64,000 nt of DNA from CAZKAP01 sp964550895 (lineage in GTDB: Bacteria > Bacteroidota > Bacteroidia > Flavobacteriales > Flavobacteriaceae), in NCBI GenBank assembly GCA_964550895.1, contig CAZKAP010000011.1, positions 1 through 64,000 on the forward strand. The letters run 5' to 3'. The notes under the pieces are model-generated. The model was not told where the DNA came from, searched no databases, and saw only the letters and a program-made list of their open reading frames with translations. The position numbers and the translations under genes were made by a program. Shown in pieces: positions 1 through 6,818 of this stretch (position 1 is its first letter; each line of letters starts with the position of its first letter).

Positions 1-40
1 CTTACTGAAATCCGGCCCGCTCATATATATCCGCCTGCGC

Positions 41-1003
41 TTAGGAATCTGCATCCAAATAATCCGGTATGCCATCGCCATCGGAATCCGGGAAGGGCAA
101 GACAAGGTTGCCCTCGGCATCCAGATTGATTTCGTCCCGTGTCAGCGTGCCGTCCCCGTCATCGTCCCCATCCAGGAAATCAACGATCTGCAGGGTACGT
201 ATGGCTTGTTCCTCGGCCAGATCGGTATTATCATCGTACAGGTATCCGTTTCCGTTGGTATCCTCCATCATGGAGGGGATTCCGTCACCGTCGTGATCCG
301 TCTGCCGGAAAGTAAACAAGTCGATATCGAATCTCAGGGGAGTATAGGGCGGTATAATTCCACTCACGTTGTTGAAGCCGGCGAGCCCCGATGGAAGAAG
401 AACCATGCCTATACCGAAGTCTTCCACGGAAAAAGATCCGTCCGAATTCACAATGGGAGAGCCTCCAGATCGGAGATGCACCATGGCCTCTGCAAATCCT
501 CGGAAACCCTGCAATGGCGCCTGAATCCTGGAGGCATCGAACCAGATGGGTGTGCTGGTTGAACCGTCGAAAACCTGTCCGTCGAGCAGGCTGCCCTCGT
601 ACCTGACAAATACGGAGTCCGCTACGGTCGGGCTCGATCCCACCCCTTCACGCGCGATCAGGTAATAATAGGTATGAGGTATCTCCTCTTCATTTCCGGG
701 CAAATTGAACTGGGTACTTGAAATCAGAACCGTGGCCGAATCTACCTGTTCGATGAGCGGTATTTTATCGCTGTTGTCATCATCGATAGAATCCACTACG
801 ATGCGGTAATCAAAACCTGCAGGAGGATTCTGGAATTCCTCGTAGTTGTAGTAATGACTCGAAAGCCATTCTCTCAGGGTTTCATGGTCGTCCACGACCT
901 GATCGGCGAGCCGCCGGGGAGGCGGAACGGAATTGTCGTCGTCCCCGCAGGAAACCAGAAAAGCCAGTAGTAATAGGAAAACAGGGGAAAGGAAACGTTT
1001 CAT
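41..1003 (-). CDS. FKBP-type peptidyl-prolyl isomerase lipoprotein with C-terminal calcium-loop repeats
   Basis: Probable periplasmic or surface-exposed prolyl isomerase. The N-terminus is a lipoprotein signal peptide ending in the lipobox LVSC (Cys19), followed by an acidic GDDDN stretch. An FKBP-like domain lies roughly at residues 115-230 (core VFVRYEGSLLDGQVFDGS; closing strand RFDIDLFTF). The last ~85 residues hold Asp-rich loops of the thrombospondin type 3/EF-hand kind (DHDGDGIPSMMED, DGDDDGDGTLTRDEI, DSDGDGIPDYLDADS), so calcium binding is likely. The start could be one Met earlier (1006). It is divergent from the S4 gene, with a palindrome between them. FKBP lipoproteins are common in flavobacteria; activity is not certain because the domain is divergent. 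Confidence 0.8.
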   Translation of the reverse strand: MKRFLSPVFLLLLAFLVSCGDDDNSVPPPRRLADQVVDDHETLREWLSSHYYNYEEFQNPPAGFDYRIVVDSIDDDNSDKIPLIEQVDSATVLISSTQFNLPGNEEEIPHTYYYLIAREGVGSSPTVADSVFVRYEGSLLDGQVFDGSTSTPIWFDASRIQAPLQGFRGFAEAMVHLRSGGSPIVNSDGSFSVEDFGIGMVLLPSGLAGFNNVSGIIPPYTPLRFDIDLFTFRQTDHDGDGIPSMMEDTNGNGYLYDDNTDLAEEQAIRTLQIVDFLDGDDDGDGTLTRDEINLDAEGNLVLPFPDSDGDGIPDYLDADS

Positions 1004-1042
1004 CAAACTCCGTATTGAAGGCCACGAAGATACAATTTTCGT

Positions 1043-1065
1043 TATTTTTATCTCTTAATTAAGAG
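1043..1065. promoter_or_regulatory. Candidate promoter and 14-bp palindrome between divergent genes
   Basis: The box TATTTTTA (1043-1050) matches the Bacteroidetes -7 consensus TAnnTTTG at all but the last base and would serve the plus-strand S4 gene. It abuts a perfect palindrome, CTCTTAATTAAGAG (1052-1065), which ends 7 nt before the ATG at 1073. The palindrome could be an operator or a 5'-UTR element; no regulator is assigned. Confidence 0.35.
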
Positions 1066-1072
1066 GTTTCGA

Positions 1073-1462
1073 ATGAGGGTCGATAAGTACCTATGGTGCA
1101 CCCGATACGCCAAGAGCAGGAACATAGCGACGGAGGCCTGCAAAAAAGGACACGTCCGGGTCAACGAACAGGTAGTCAAATCCAGCCGGGAGGTCTACCC
1201 TGGGGATGTGGTCGTCTATCGCAAGAGCCAGGTCAACTACCTTTTCGAAGTGCTGGACATTCCCCCGGCCCGGGTGGCCGCGAAGATCGTCGATCAGTTT
1301 CGCAAGGACCTCACGCCCCCGGAGGAATTCTCCCGTGGAGAATTTACTGCCTTGGCCAAGGCCTACTACAGGGAAAAGGGTACCGGAAGGCCCACGAAAA
1401 AGGATCGAAGAGAGCTGGATGATTACATGAAACCGGAGGACCCGGAGTCGGCCGAACAATAA
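1073..1462 (+). CDS. S4-domain RNA-binding protein (Hsp15-like)
   Basis: A 129-residue protein with an N-terminal S4 RNA-binding fold (MRVDKYLWCTRYAKSRNIAT, then GHVRVN and PGDVV), the signature of the Hsp15/YrfH family. That family binds 50S subunits carrying stalled nascent chains and helps recycle them. The C-terminus is basic (GTGRPTKKDRREL), as usual for the family. It is followed after 7 nt by the phosphoribosyltransferase gene, so the two are probably co-transcribed. The family call is firm; the cellular role comes from the E. coli homologue. Confidence 0.88.
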   Translation: MRVDKYLWCTRYAKSRNIATEACKKGHVRVNEQVVKSSREVYPGDVVVYRKSQVNYLFEVLDIPPARVAAKIVDQFRKDLTPPEEFSRGEFTALAKAYYREKGTGRPTKKDRRELDDYMKPEDPESAEQ

Positions 1463-1469
1463 AACCGCT

Positions 1470-1970
1470 ATGAGCAATAAAATCTTGGAGCATCAGGAGA
1501 TTCAATTCAAGATCCGTCGAATCGCATACCAGATCTACGAAACGTTTTCAGACGAAGATCGGATCGTAGTGGCCGGTATAGAGGGTGGAGGTTCGGTATT
1601 TGCGGGGCGATTGGCGGATATACTGGAGGAGATCACTCAGGCTGAAATCGTGAGGGCCAAGATCTTCATGGACAAGGAAGACCCCATTTCATCGCCAATC
1701 CGCACCGATGTAACCGAGGAGGTTTACCGCAATCGATGTGTAGTCGTGGTGGATGTAGTGCTGAATTCGGGAACGACCCTGATGTACGGGGTAGCCCACT
1801 TCCTGAAGACCCCGCTGAAAAAGCTCAAGACTGCCGTCCTGGTCAACCGCAATCACAAGAGGTATCCGGTAAAGGCTGACTACAAAGGCATTTCACTTTC
1901 TACCAGCCTGAATGAACACGTTCGCGTGCGGTTTCGCAAAAACAGCGATGCGGTCTTTCTGGAGGAGTAA
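1470..1970 (+). CDS. Type I phosphoribosyltransferase (PyrR-like)
   Basis: A 166-residue cytosolic phosphoribosyltransferase-fold protein. The PRPP-binding loop is seen as VVVVDVVLNSGTTLMYG, where the usual acidic pair is D-V rather than D-D. The upstream loop IEGGGSVFAGRLA contacts pyrophosphate in the family. Length and order fit the PyrR/uracil phosphoribosyltransferase-like group of Bacteroidetes, often found next to shikimate kinase. It sits between the S4 gene (7-nt gap) and convergent shikimate kinase (2-nt gap). Substrate cannot be read from sequence: regulatory PyrR or a salvage enzyme are both possible. Confidence 0.8.
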   Translation: MSNKILEHQEIQFKIRRIAYQIYETFSDEDRIVVAGIEGGGSVFAGRLADILEEITQAEIVRAKIFMDKEDPISSPIRTDVTEEVYRNRCVVVVDVVLNSGTTLMYGVAHFLKTPLKKLKTAVLVNRNHKRYPVKADYKGISLSTSLNEHVRVRFRKNSDAVFLEE

Positions 1971-1972
1971 CC

Positions 1973-2515
1973 CTATTTTCCGGAACCGAGTCTTCGAATT
2001 TCTTCGGTGAGTTCTCCGATCGATTTCTGTCCGGCGTGTACTATGTGATGGGCCTGATTGTAGAAGACCTGTCTTTCGAAGAGGTGCTTGGCGATGTATT
2101 CGACCAGATCGTCCCCGGTGAGTTCCCGGATCAGGGGACGCGTATCGCTCTCTAGCCTCAGTCTGTCGGCCAGTTCAGAGGGCGAATATTTGAGGTAAAA
2201 AATACGCCCAGTTGCCCGCTTCATTTCTGCCAGGTTATTCCCGTAGCAGGGCGTACCTCCTCCGGTGGCAAACACACTCTCCCCATGGACGTTTTCGAGC
2301 CGTATTCGCAATTCCCTGGCCTCAGCTTTCCTGAAGTAGACCTCTCCCTTGCGGTCAAACAACTCGGGTATGCTCATGCCCTCGGCCTGCTCAATCTGTT
2401 CGTCCAGATCGGTAAATTCCGTCCCCAGTTCCCGGGCGAGTTGCCTGCCCACCGTGGACTTACCCGATCCCATGTAGCCCCATAGGATCCAAAGGGAAGG
2501 ATGCGTATACTCCAT
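1973..2515 (-). CDS. aroK: Shikimate kinase
   Basis: Phosphorylates shikimate at the 3-hydroxyl with ATP in the chorismate pathway (aromatic amino acids, quinones). The Walker A loop GYMGSGKSTVGRQLA lies near the N-terminus, followed by the shikimate-binding region (DLDEQIEQAEG), the glycine-rich motif FATGGGTPC, and the LID-region arginines (RLESDTRPLI). The start at 2515 (MEYTHPS) gives about 180 residues, close to the family norm of ~170; an in-frame Met nine codons earlier (2542) is possible. Convergent with the phosphoribosyltransferase gene. Confidence 0.93.
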   Translation of the reverse strand: MEYTHPSLWILWGYMGSGKSTVGRQLARELGTEFTDLDEQIEQAEGMSIPELFDRKGEVYFRKAEARELRIRLENVHGESVFATGGGTPCYGNNLAEMKRATGRIFYLKYSPSELADRLRLESDTRPLIRELTGDDLVEYIAKHLFERQVFYNQAHHIVHAGQKSIGELTEEIRRLGSGK

Positions 2516-2581
2516 ATGATACTGCCCGTTTGAGGTGGACAAAAATAATGGGATTTATGTGGTAAACTGGATAAACGAATG

Positions 2582-2589
2582 TATATTTG
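2582..2589 (+). promoter_or_regulatory. -7 box of the tRNA-Lys promoter
   Basis: TATATTTG matches the Bacteroidetes -7 consensus TAnnTTTG exactly. It lies about 62 nt upstream of tRNA-Lys, leaving a short 5' leader. The -33 region has no clear TTG. Confidence 0.5.
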
Positions 2590-2651
2590 CACCCGTTTCT
2601 GAATTCCTAGGCGGCTTTTTTTCCAGTGCTGCCGCGGTTTCAACGAAATAA

Positions 2652-2724
2652 GACCTGATAGCTCAGTTGGCAGAGCATCTCCCTTTTAAGGAGAGGGTCC
2701 TGGGTTCGAGCCCCAGTCAGGTCA
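2652..2724 (+). tRNA. tRNA-Lys (anticodon UUU)
   Basis: A full 73-nt cloverleaf. The acceptor arms are GACCTGA and TCAGGTC with discriminator A. The D arm has GCTCAGTTGG-CAGAGC. The anticodon stem is TCTCC/GGAGA around loop CTTTTAA, giving anticodon TTT. The T arm has GGTTCGAGCC. CCA is not encoded. Confidence 0.97.
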
Positions 2725-2736
2725 CTTAAAATCCCT

Positions 2737-2775
2737 GAGCCCTGAAGGGGTCGTTACCGGGCTCTATTCTTTGAA
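2737..2775 (+). terminator. Possible terminator after tRNA-Lys
   Basis: Arms GAGCCC (2737-2742) and GGGCTC (2759-2764) can pair around a 16-nt loop, followed by the weakly T-rich TATTCTTT. It would separate the tRNA-Lys and tRNA-Leu transcripts. The rest of the 213-nt spacer between the tRNAs (2725-2937) shows no gene or clear signal. Confidence 0.35.
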
Positions 2776-2937
2776 ATGATTCCCAATCACTGTACCGTTC
2801 ACCTCTGGGTCTGAGCCATAGCAATGTCTCATGAGACCAGTTGGATTTGAACCTGAAGTGGTCGTCCCGGTTCTACGGCTTGAAAGCCCGATATCAGACG
2901 GACAGCAGTGGTTGGTGCAGGTACTACCCTATAGTAT

Positions 2938-3021
2938 GCCCACGTGGTGGAATTGGTAGACACGCCATCTTGAGGGGGTGGTGTTCGCAAGGACGTGCTG
3001 GTTCGAATCCAGTCGTGGGCA
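2938..3021 (+). tRNA. tRNA-Leu (anticodon GAG)
   Basis: An 84-nt class II tRNA. The acceptor arms are GCCCACG and CGTGGGC with discriminator A. The D arm reads GTGGAATTGGTAGACAC. The anticodon stem is CCATC/GGTGG with loop TTGAGGG, giving anticodon GAG (reads CUC/CUU). A long variable arm (TGTTCGCAAGGACG) and T arm GGTTCGAATCC follow. A T-run (CTTTTTTAC) comes directly after and may terminate transcription. Confidence 0.97.
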
Positions 3022-3081
3022 CTTTTTTACACTTTTTTTCTTCTGTGAATCCGCGGTAATCGTTCACAAATCCCTTTGTTT

Positions 3082-3135
3082 GTTAAAAATTAACTCCGGC
3101 TTTAACAGTTTGCAAACTATATAATTGTAACTTTG
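3082..3135 (+). promoter_or_regulatory. Promoter with two palindromes upstream of the carotenoid operon
   Basis: TAACTTTG (3128-3135) is an exact TAnnTTTG -7 box. Just upstream lies a perfect 12-bp palindrome, AGTTTGCAAACT (3107-3118), covering the -33 region. Further up is GTTAA-AAA-TTAAC (3082-3094). A palindrome overlapping the upstream promoter element is where MerR/CarH-type repressors bind, so this is the best candidate operator for the regulator encoded next. The location also argues against a TTG start at 3133, which would fall inside the promoter. Confidence 0.55.
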
Positions 3136-3156
3136 TTTAACGCTTGGAAGAAAAAG

Positions 3157-4056
3157 ATGAACAGTGTAAAGAAAAACTTCAGTATTCGCGATCTTGAAAA
3201 CCTATCCGGTATCAAGGCGCACACCATCAGGATCTGGGAAAAGCGTTATAACCTTCTCAGCCCGGAAAGAACAGATACAAACATACGTACCTACGATCTC
3301 AAGAGTCTGCAGAAGCTTCTGAATATAACGCTGTTGTACAACAACGGCCACAAGATTTCCAAGATTGCCAGGATACCCGATTCGGAGATCCCCGTGATGG
3401 TACACGAAATCATCGCCAAGAACAGCGAGAAAAATCACGCCATCAACGCCTTTAAACTGGCCATGGTCAATTTCGATTCGGCCCAGTTCTTTAACACCTA
3501 CAACAGTTTATTGGCCGAAAGAAGCTTCAGGGAAGTGTTTACGGACGTCTTCGTTCCGCTCTTGAATGAACTCGGACTGCTGTGGCAGACGGATACCATC
3601 AGCCCTTCGCACGAGCACTTTATTACTCATCTCATTAAACAAAAAATCTTCATACAGACCGAAAAATTGCAGGTGGTTGAGCCCAGCAGGAAAGACAAAG
3701 TATTTGCCCTCTTCCTACCGGAGAACGAAATACATGAAATCGGCCTGTTGTTCGTCAACTACGAGATTGCCCTTAGAGGATACAAGACGATTTACCTCGG
3801 CCAGTCCATGCCTATAGACAGTTTGGCCGACCTCCTCAAGTACTACAATAATTTGCATTTTGTATCCTACTTCACGGTGACTCCGACCAAGGACGAAGTA
3901 AACGATTACGTGGAGGAATTCACCAGCACCCTGAACGAGAGCGGGAATTCCCATTTGTGGTTACTGGGCTATCAGACCCAGTTTGTACGACCCGAACGAT
4001 TATCCGATAACGTTAAGATGTTTGGCTCCATAGAGCAACTGGCTGCCGCCTTGTAA
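3157..4056 (+). CDS. CarH/LitR-like B12-binding MerR-family light-responsive regulator
   Basis: A transcription regulator of about 299 residues. The N-terminal MerR-type helix-turn-helix (residues 8-75; IRDLENLSGIKAHTIRIWEK) is followed by a cobalamin-binding module. The helical cap carries the CarH signature W-x9-E-H (W143, E153, H154), which packs on adenosylcobalamin. The Rossmann B12 fold has E-x-H at 191-193 (FLPENEIHEIGLL), with H193 as probable lower cobalt ligand, then YLGQSMP. In Thermus CarH the residue after the Trp is the His that ligates cobalt after illumination; here it is Gln144. In the family the dark tetramer represses carotenoid genes and light disassembles it. The ATG at 3157 is chosen because the earlier TTG lies in the -7 box. 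First gene of the carotenoid operon, 4 nt before crtI. Confidence 0.88.
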   Translation: MNSVKKNFSIRDLENLSGIKAHTIRIWEKRYNLLSPERTDTNIRTYDLKSLQKLLNITLLYNNGHKISKIARIPDSEIPVMVHEIIAKNSEKNHAINAFKLAMVNFDSAQFFNTYNSLLAERSFREVFTDVFVPLLNELGLLWQTDTISPSHEHFITHLIKQKIFIQTEKLQVVEPSRKDKVFALFLPENEIHEIGLLFVNYEIALRGYKTIYLGQSMPIDSLADLLKYYNNLHFVSYFTVTPTKDEVNDYVEEFTSTLNESGNSHLWLLGYQTQFVRPERLSDNVKMFGSIEQLAAAL

Positions 4057-4060
4057 GGTC

Positions 4061-5530
4061 ATGAAAAAGGTCGTCATCATAGGCTCTGGATTTTCCGCAC
4101 TTTCTGCGGCCTGTCACCTGGCACACAAGGGATATAGCGTACATGTCTACGAGAAAAATACAACCCTGGGAGGCCGTGCACGGCAGTTAAAGCGGAACGG
4201 TTTCACCTTCGACATGGGGCCTAGTTGGTATTGGATGCCAGACATCTTCGAGGGGTTCTTTAATTCCTTTGGCAAAAAGGTCTCCGATTACTACGAGCTC
4301 GATCGTTTGGATCCGGGTTATCAGGTCGTTTTCGAAAACGATATCGTCCCCATCGGCGCCAGCATGAAAGACATAGAGGAAGAGTTTGAACGTATAGAGC
4401 CTGGCAGTTCCAGGCACCTGAAGTCTTTCGTACAAAAGGCCAGAGATAACTACAGGATCGCCATTGACAAAGTAGTATGGAGGCCCGGTCTCAGCCCTCT
4501 GGAGCTGGTGACACCGGAGACAGCCGTGCGCGCTAATCAGTTTTTTTCCAATATCAGTCGGGACATACGCAAGCGATTCAAAGATCCCCGACTGGTGTCC
4601 ATCCTGGAGTTTCCGGTTTTATTCCTGGGAGCCAAACCCCAGAACACCCCATCGTTCTACAGCTTTATGAATCATGCCGACTTCGGCCTGGGCACCTGGC
4701 ATCCCAGGGGAGGCATGTACGAAATCGTGAAGGCCCAGGTGGCTCTGGCCCGGGAGCTGGGAGTGAACTTTACAACCGGTGCCGAGGTGAAGAAAATCTT
4801 TGTGGAAGGAAAAACGGCCCAAGGCATTCAACTCGCCAATGGTGAGCGGATAGATGCCGATGTGGTGCTGAGCGGGGCCGACTACGCCCATACGGAGACC
4901 CTGCTCGATGCCGGATACCGACAGTTCAGCAGCAACTACTGGGAGAAAAGGACCTTCGCCCCCTCCTCCCTGTTGTTTTATGTAGGTTTCGACCGCAAGG
5001 TGGAGGGTGTGCTGCACCACAACTTGTTTTTCGACACCGATTTTGGCAGGCACGCCACGGAAATCTACGAAACTGCCGTATGGCCTAAAGAACCGCTGTT
5101 TTATGCCAATTTCCCCTCAGTCAGCGACCCGACCATGGCTCCGGAAGGCATGGAAGCCGGTTTCTTTCTGATACCGGTTGCCCCGGGACTGGGAGGCGAC
5201 ACGGACGAAAAAAGGGAAAAGTATTTCGGGATGATCATGGAGCGAATGAAGGCCAGGCTCGGGGTAGACCTCAGCTCTCATGTGATATTCAAAGAGAGTT
5301 TCGGCGTCTCTGATTTCATATCGGAGTACCATTCCTACAAAGGAAATGCCTACGGAATGGCCAATACCCTGAGGCAAACCGCCTTCCTGAGGCCGGGGCT
5401 GAAAAGCAAAAAGGTATCCCAATTGTACTTTACGGGTCAATTGACCGTGCCCGGACCGGGTGTTCCACCCTCCTTGATATCCGGTAAGCTGGTTGCCGAC
5501 CTCATAGAACAGAAAAATCCCACGTCATGA
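4061..5530 (+). CDS. crtI: Phytoene desaturase
   Basis: FAD-dependent CrtI-type desaturase converting phytoene to lycopene at the membrane. At 489 residues it is full length. The N-terminal dinucleotide-binding fold VVIIGSGFSALSAACHLA is followed by the family motif GGRARQ and FDMGPSWYWMPD. The C-terminal FAD motif is LYFTGQLTVPGPGVPPSLI. It starts 4 nt after the CarH-like regulator and its stop overlaps the crtB start (ATGA), so the genes are translationally coupled. It differs from the second desaturase-like gene at 6819, which fits CrtD better. Confidence 0.93.
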   Translation: MKKVVIIGSGFSALSAACHLAHKGYSVHVYEKNTTLGGRARQLKRNGFTFDMGPSWYWMPDIFEGFFNSFGKKVSDYYELDRLDPGYQVVFENDIVPIGASMKDIEEEFERIEPGSSRHLKSFVQKARDNYRIAIDKVVWRPGLSPLELVTPETAVRANQFFSNISRDIRKRFKDPRLVSILEFPVLFLGAKPQNTPSFYSFMNHADFGLGTWHPRGGMYEIVKAQVALARELGVNFTTGAEVKKIFVEGKTAQGIQLANGERIDADVVLSGADYAHTETLLDAGYRQFSSNYWEKRTFAPSSLLFYVGFDRKVEGVLHHNLFFDTDFGRHATEIYETAVWPKEPLFYANFPSVSDPTMAPEGMEAGFFLIPVAPGLGGDTDEKREKYFGMIMERMKARLGVDLSSHVIFKESFGVSDFISEYHSYKGNAYGMANTLRQTAFLRPGLKSKKVSQLYFTGQLTVPGPGVPPSLISGKLVADLIEQKNPTS

Positions 5531-6366
5531 AAAAGATTTTTGATAACGTCTCTTATGCGTGTAGTAAAAAAGTTACTCAATCGTACAGTACATCCTTTTC
5601 AATGGCCACGCGCATGTTGGACAACTCGATCCGGGGCCACATTTACAACATTTACGGTTTTGTGCGCTTTGCAGATGAAATCGTGGATACATTTCACGAG
5701 TTTGACAAGGAAGTACTCTTCGAAAAGTTCTACGACGAGTTAAACTATGCCCTGAATCACAGAATAAGCCTGAACCCCATACTCAACTCCTTCCAGTATA
5801 CGTATCATAAATACGACATCCCCAGGGATCTGGTAGATGCGTTTATGAAGAGCATGCAGATGGATCTTTCCAAAAAGGTCTACATGACCCGGGAGGAATA
5901 CAAGGAGTACATCTATGGGTCCGCAGACGTGGTGGGACTGATGTGTCTGTGCGTATTCGTTCAGGGCGATAAAGAACAATACAACAACCTGCGGGAATCG
6001 GCCATGGCACTCGGCTCGGCCTTTCAAAAGGTCAATTTCCTCAGGGATCTGAAGGCCGACTACGAAACCCTGGAACGGAGCTATTTTCCGAATACCAATC
6101 TGCTCGAACTGGACGAAGCGAGCAAGCAGCAGATCATTAGGGAAATCGAGAACGACTTTGCCAAGGGCTATGAAGGCATACGCAAGCTGCCGGCCACTTC
6201 TCGATTTGGCGTGTATACCGCCTATCGCTACTACCGCCGGTTGTTGGAGAAGCTGAGAAACACACCCTCGCTTGAGATCAAAAACACCCGTATACGGGTA
6301 CCGAATTACGAAAAAGTTGGCCTTTTGGCCACCTCCTATTTAAATTGCAGATTTCAACGCGTTTAA
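5527..6366 (+). CDS. crtB: Phytoene synthase
   Basis: Condenses two geranylgeranyl diphosphates to phytoene, the first committed carotenoid step. A 279-residue squalene/phytoene synthase fold. The two Asp-rich substrate sites are seen as FVRFADEIVD (near residue 50) and NFLRDLKADYE (near residue 175). SYSTSFSMATRML near the N-terminus is the usual family opening. It overlaps crtI by 4 nt and is followed one nt later by crtZ. Confidence 0.94.
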   Translation: MKKIFDNVSYACSKKVTQSYSTSFSMATRMLDNSIRGHIYNIYGFVRFADEIVDTFHEFDKEVLFEKFYDELNYALNHRISLNPILNSFQYTYHKYDIPRDLVDAFMKSMQMDLSKKVYMTREEYKEYIYGSADVVGLMCLCVFVQGDKEQYNNLRESAMALGSAFQKVNFLRDLKADYETLERSYFPNTNLLELDEASKQQIIREIENDFAKGYEGIRKLPATSRFGVYTAYRYYRRLLEKLRNTPSLEIKNTRIRVPNYEKVGLLATSYLNCRFQRV

Positions 6367-6367
6367 T

Positions 6368-6817
6368 ATGAATACCCTGATCTGGATACTGATCTTCATT
6401 ACTACCTTCTTTATCATGGAATTCATGGCCTGGTTTACCCATAAATACGTCATGCATGGATTCCTGTGGTCCTGGCACAAGGACCACCACCGCAAGGACC
6501 ACGACAACTGGTTTGAGCGAAACGACCGGTTCTTCATCTTCTACGCCGTGGTGAGCATGACACTGATCATGGTAGGGGACAATACCGATTTCTGGTACGG
6601 GATTCCGATCGGCTTCGGTATACTCGCCTACGGTATCGCGTATTTTACGGTACACGACATTTTTATCCACCAACGTTTCAAGATGTTCCGAAATGCCAAC
6701 AATTGGTATGCACGCGGAGTGAGGAGGGCCCATAAAATACATCACAAGCACCTGGGCAAGGAAGACGGAGAGTGTTTCGGTATGCTGATCGTCCCCCGGA
6801 AATACTTCAGGAAATAA
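6368..6817 (+). CDS. crtZ: Beta-carotene hydroxylase
   Basis: A membrane di-iron hydroxylase of the fatty acid hydroxylase superfamily that adds the 3-hydroxyl to beta-ionone rings. It has 149 residues with hydrophobic helices. The histidine motifs for the two irons are HKYVMHG, HKDHHRKDH, HDIFIHQRF and RRAHKIHHKHL, all intact. It sits between crtB (1-nt gap) and the CrtD-type desaturase (1-nt gap). Its presence implies that at least one end of the carotenoid is cyclised, although no cyclase gene is in the window. Confidence 0.93.
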   Translation: MNTLIWILIFITTFFIMEFMAWFTHKYVMHGFLWSWHKDHHRKDHDNWFERNDRFFIFYAVVSMTLIMVGDNTDFWYGIPIGFGILAYGIAYFTVHDIFIHQRFKMFRNANNWYARGVRRAHKIHHKHLGKEDGECFGMLIVPRKYFRK

Positions 6818-6818
6818 G

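Noticed and set aside
206..606. Overlapping plus-strand frames opposite the FKBP gene
   Set aside because: The minus-strand frame encodes a lipoprotein signal and recognisable domain; the plus-strand frames are shadows.
2841..3059. 72-codon frame spanning tRNA-Leu
   Set aside because: It runs through the tRNA gene and lacks any protein-like character.
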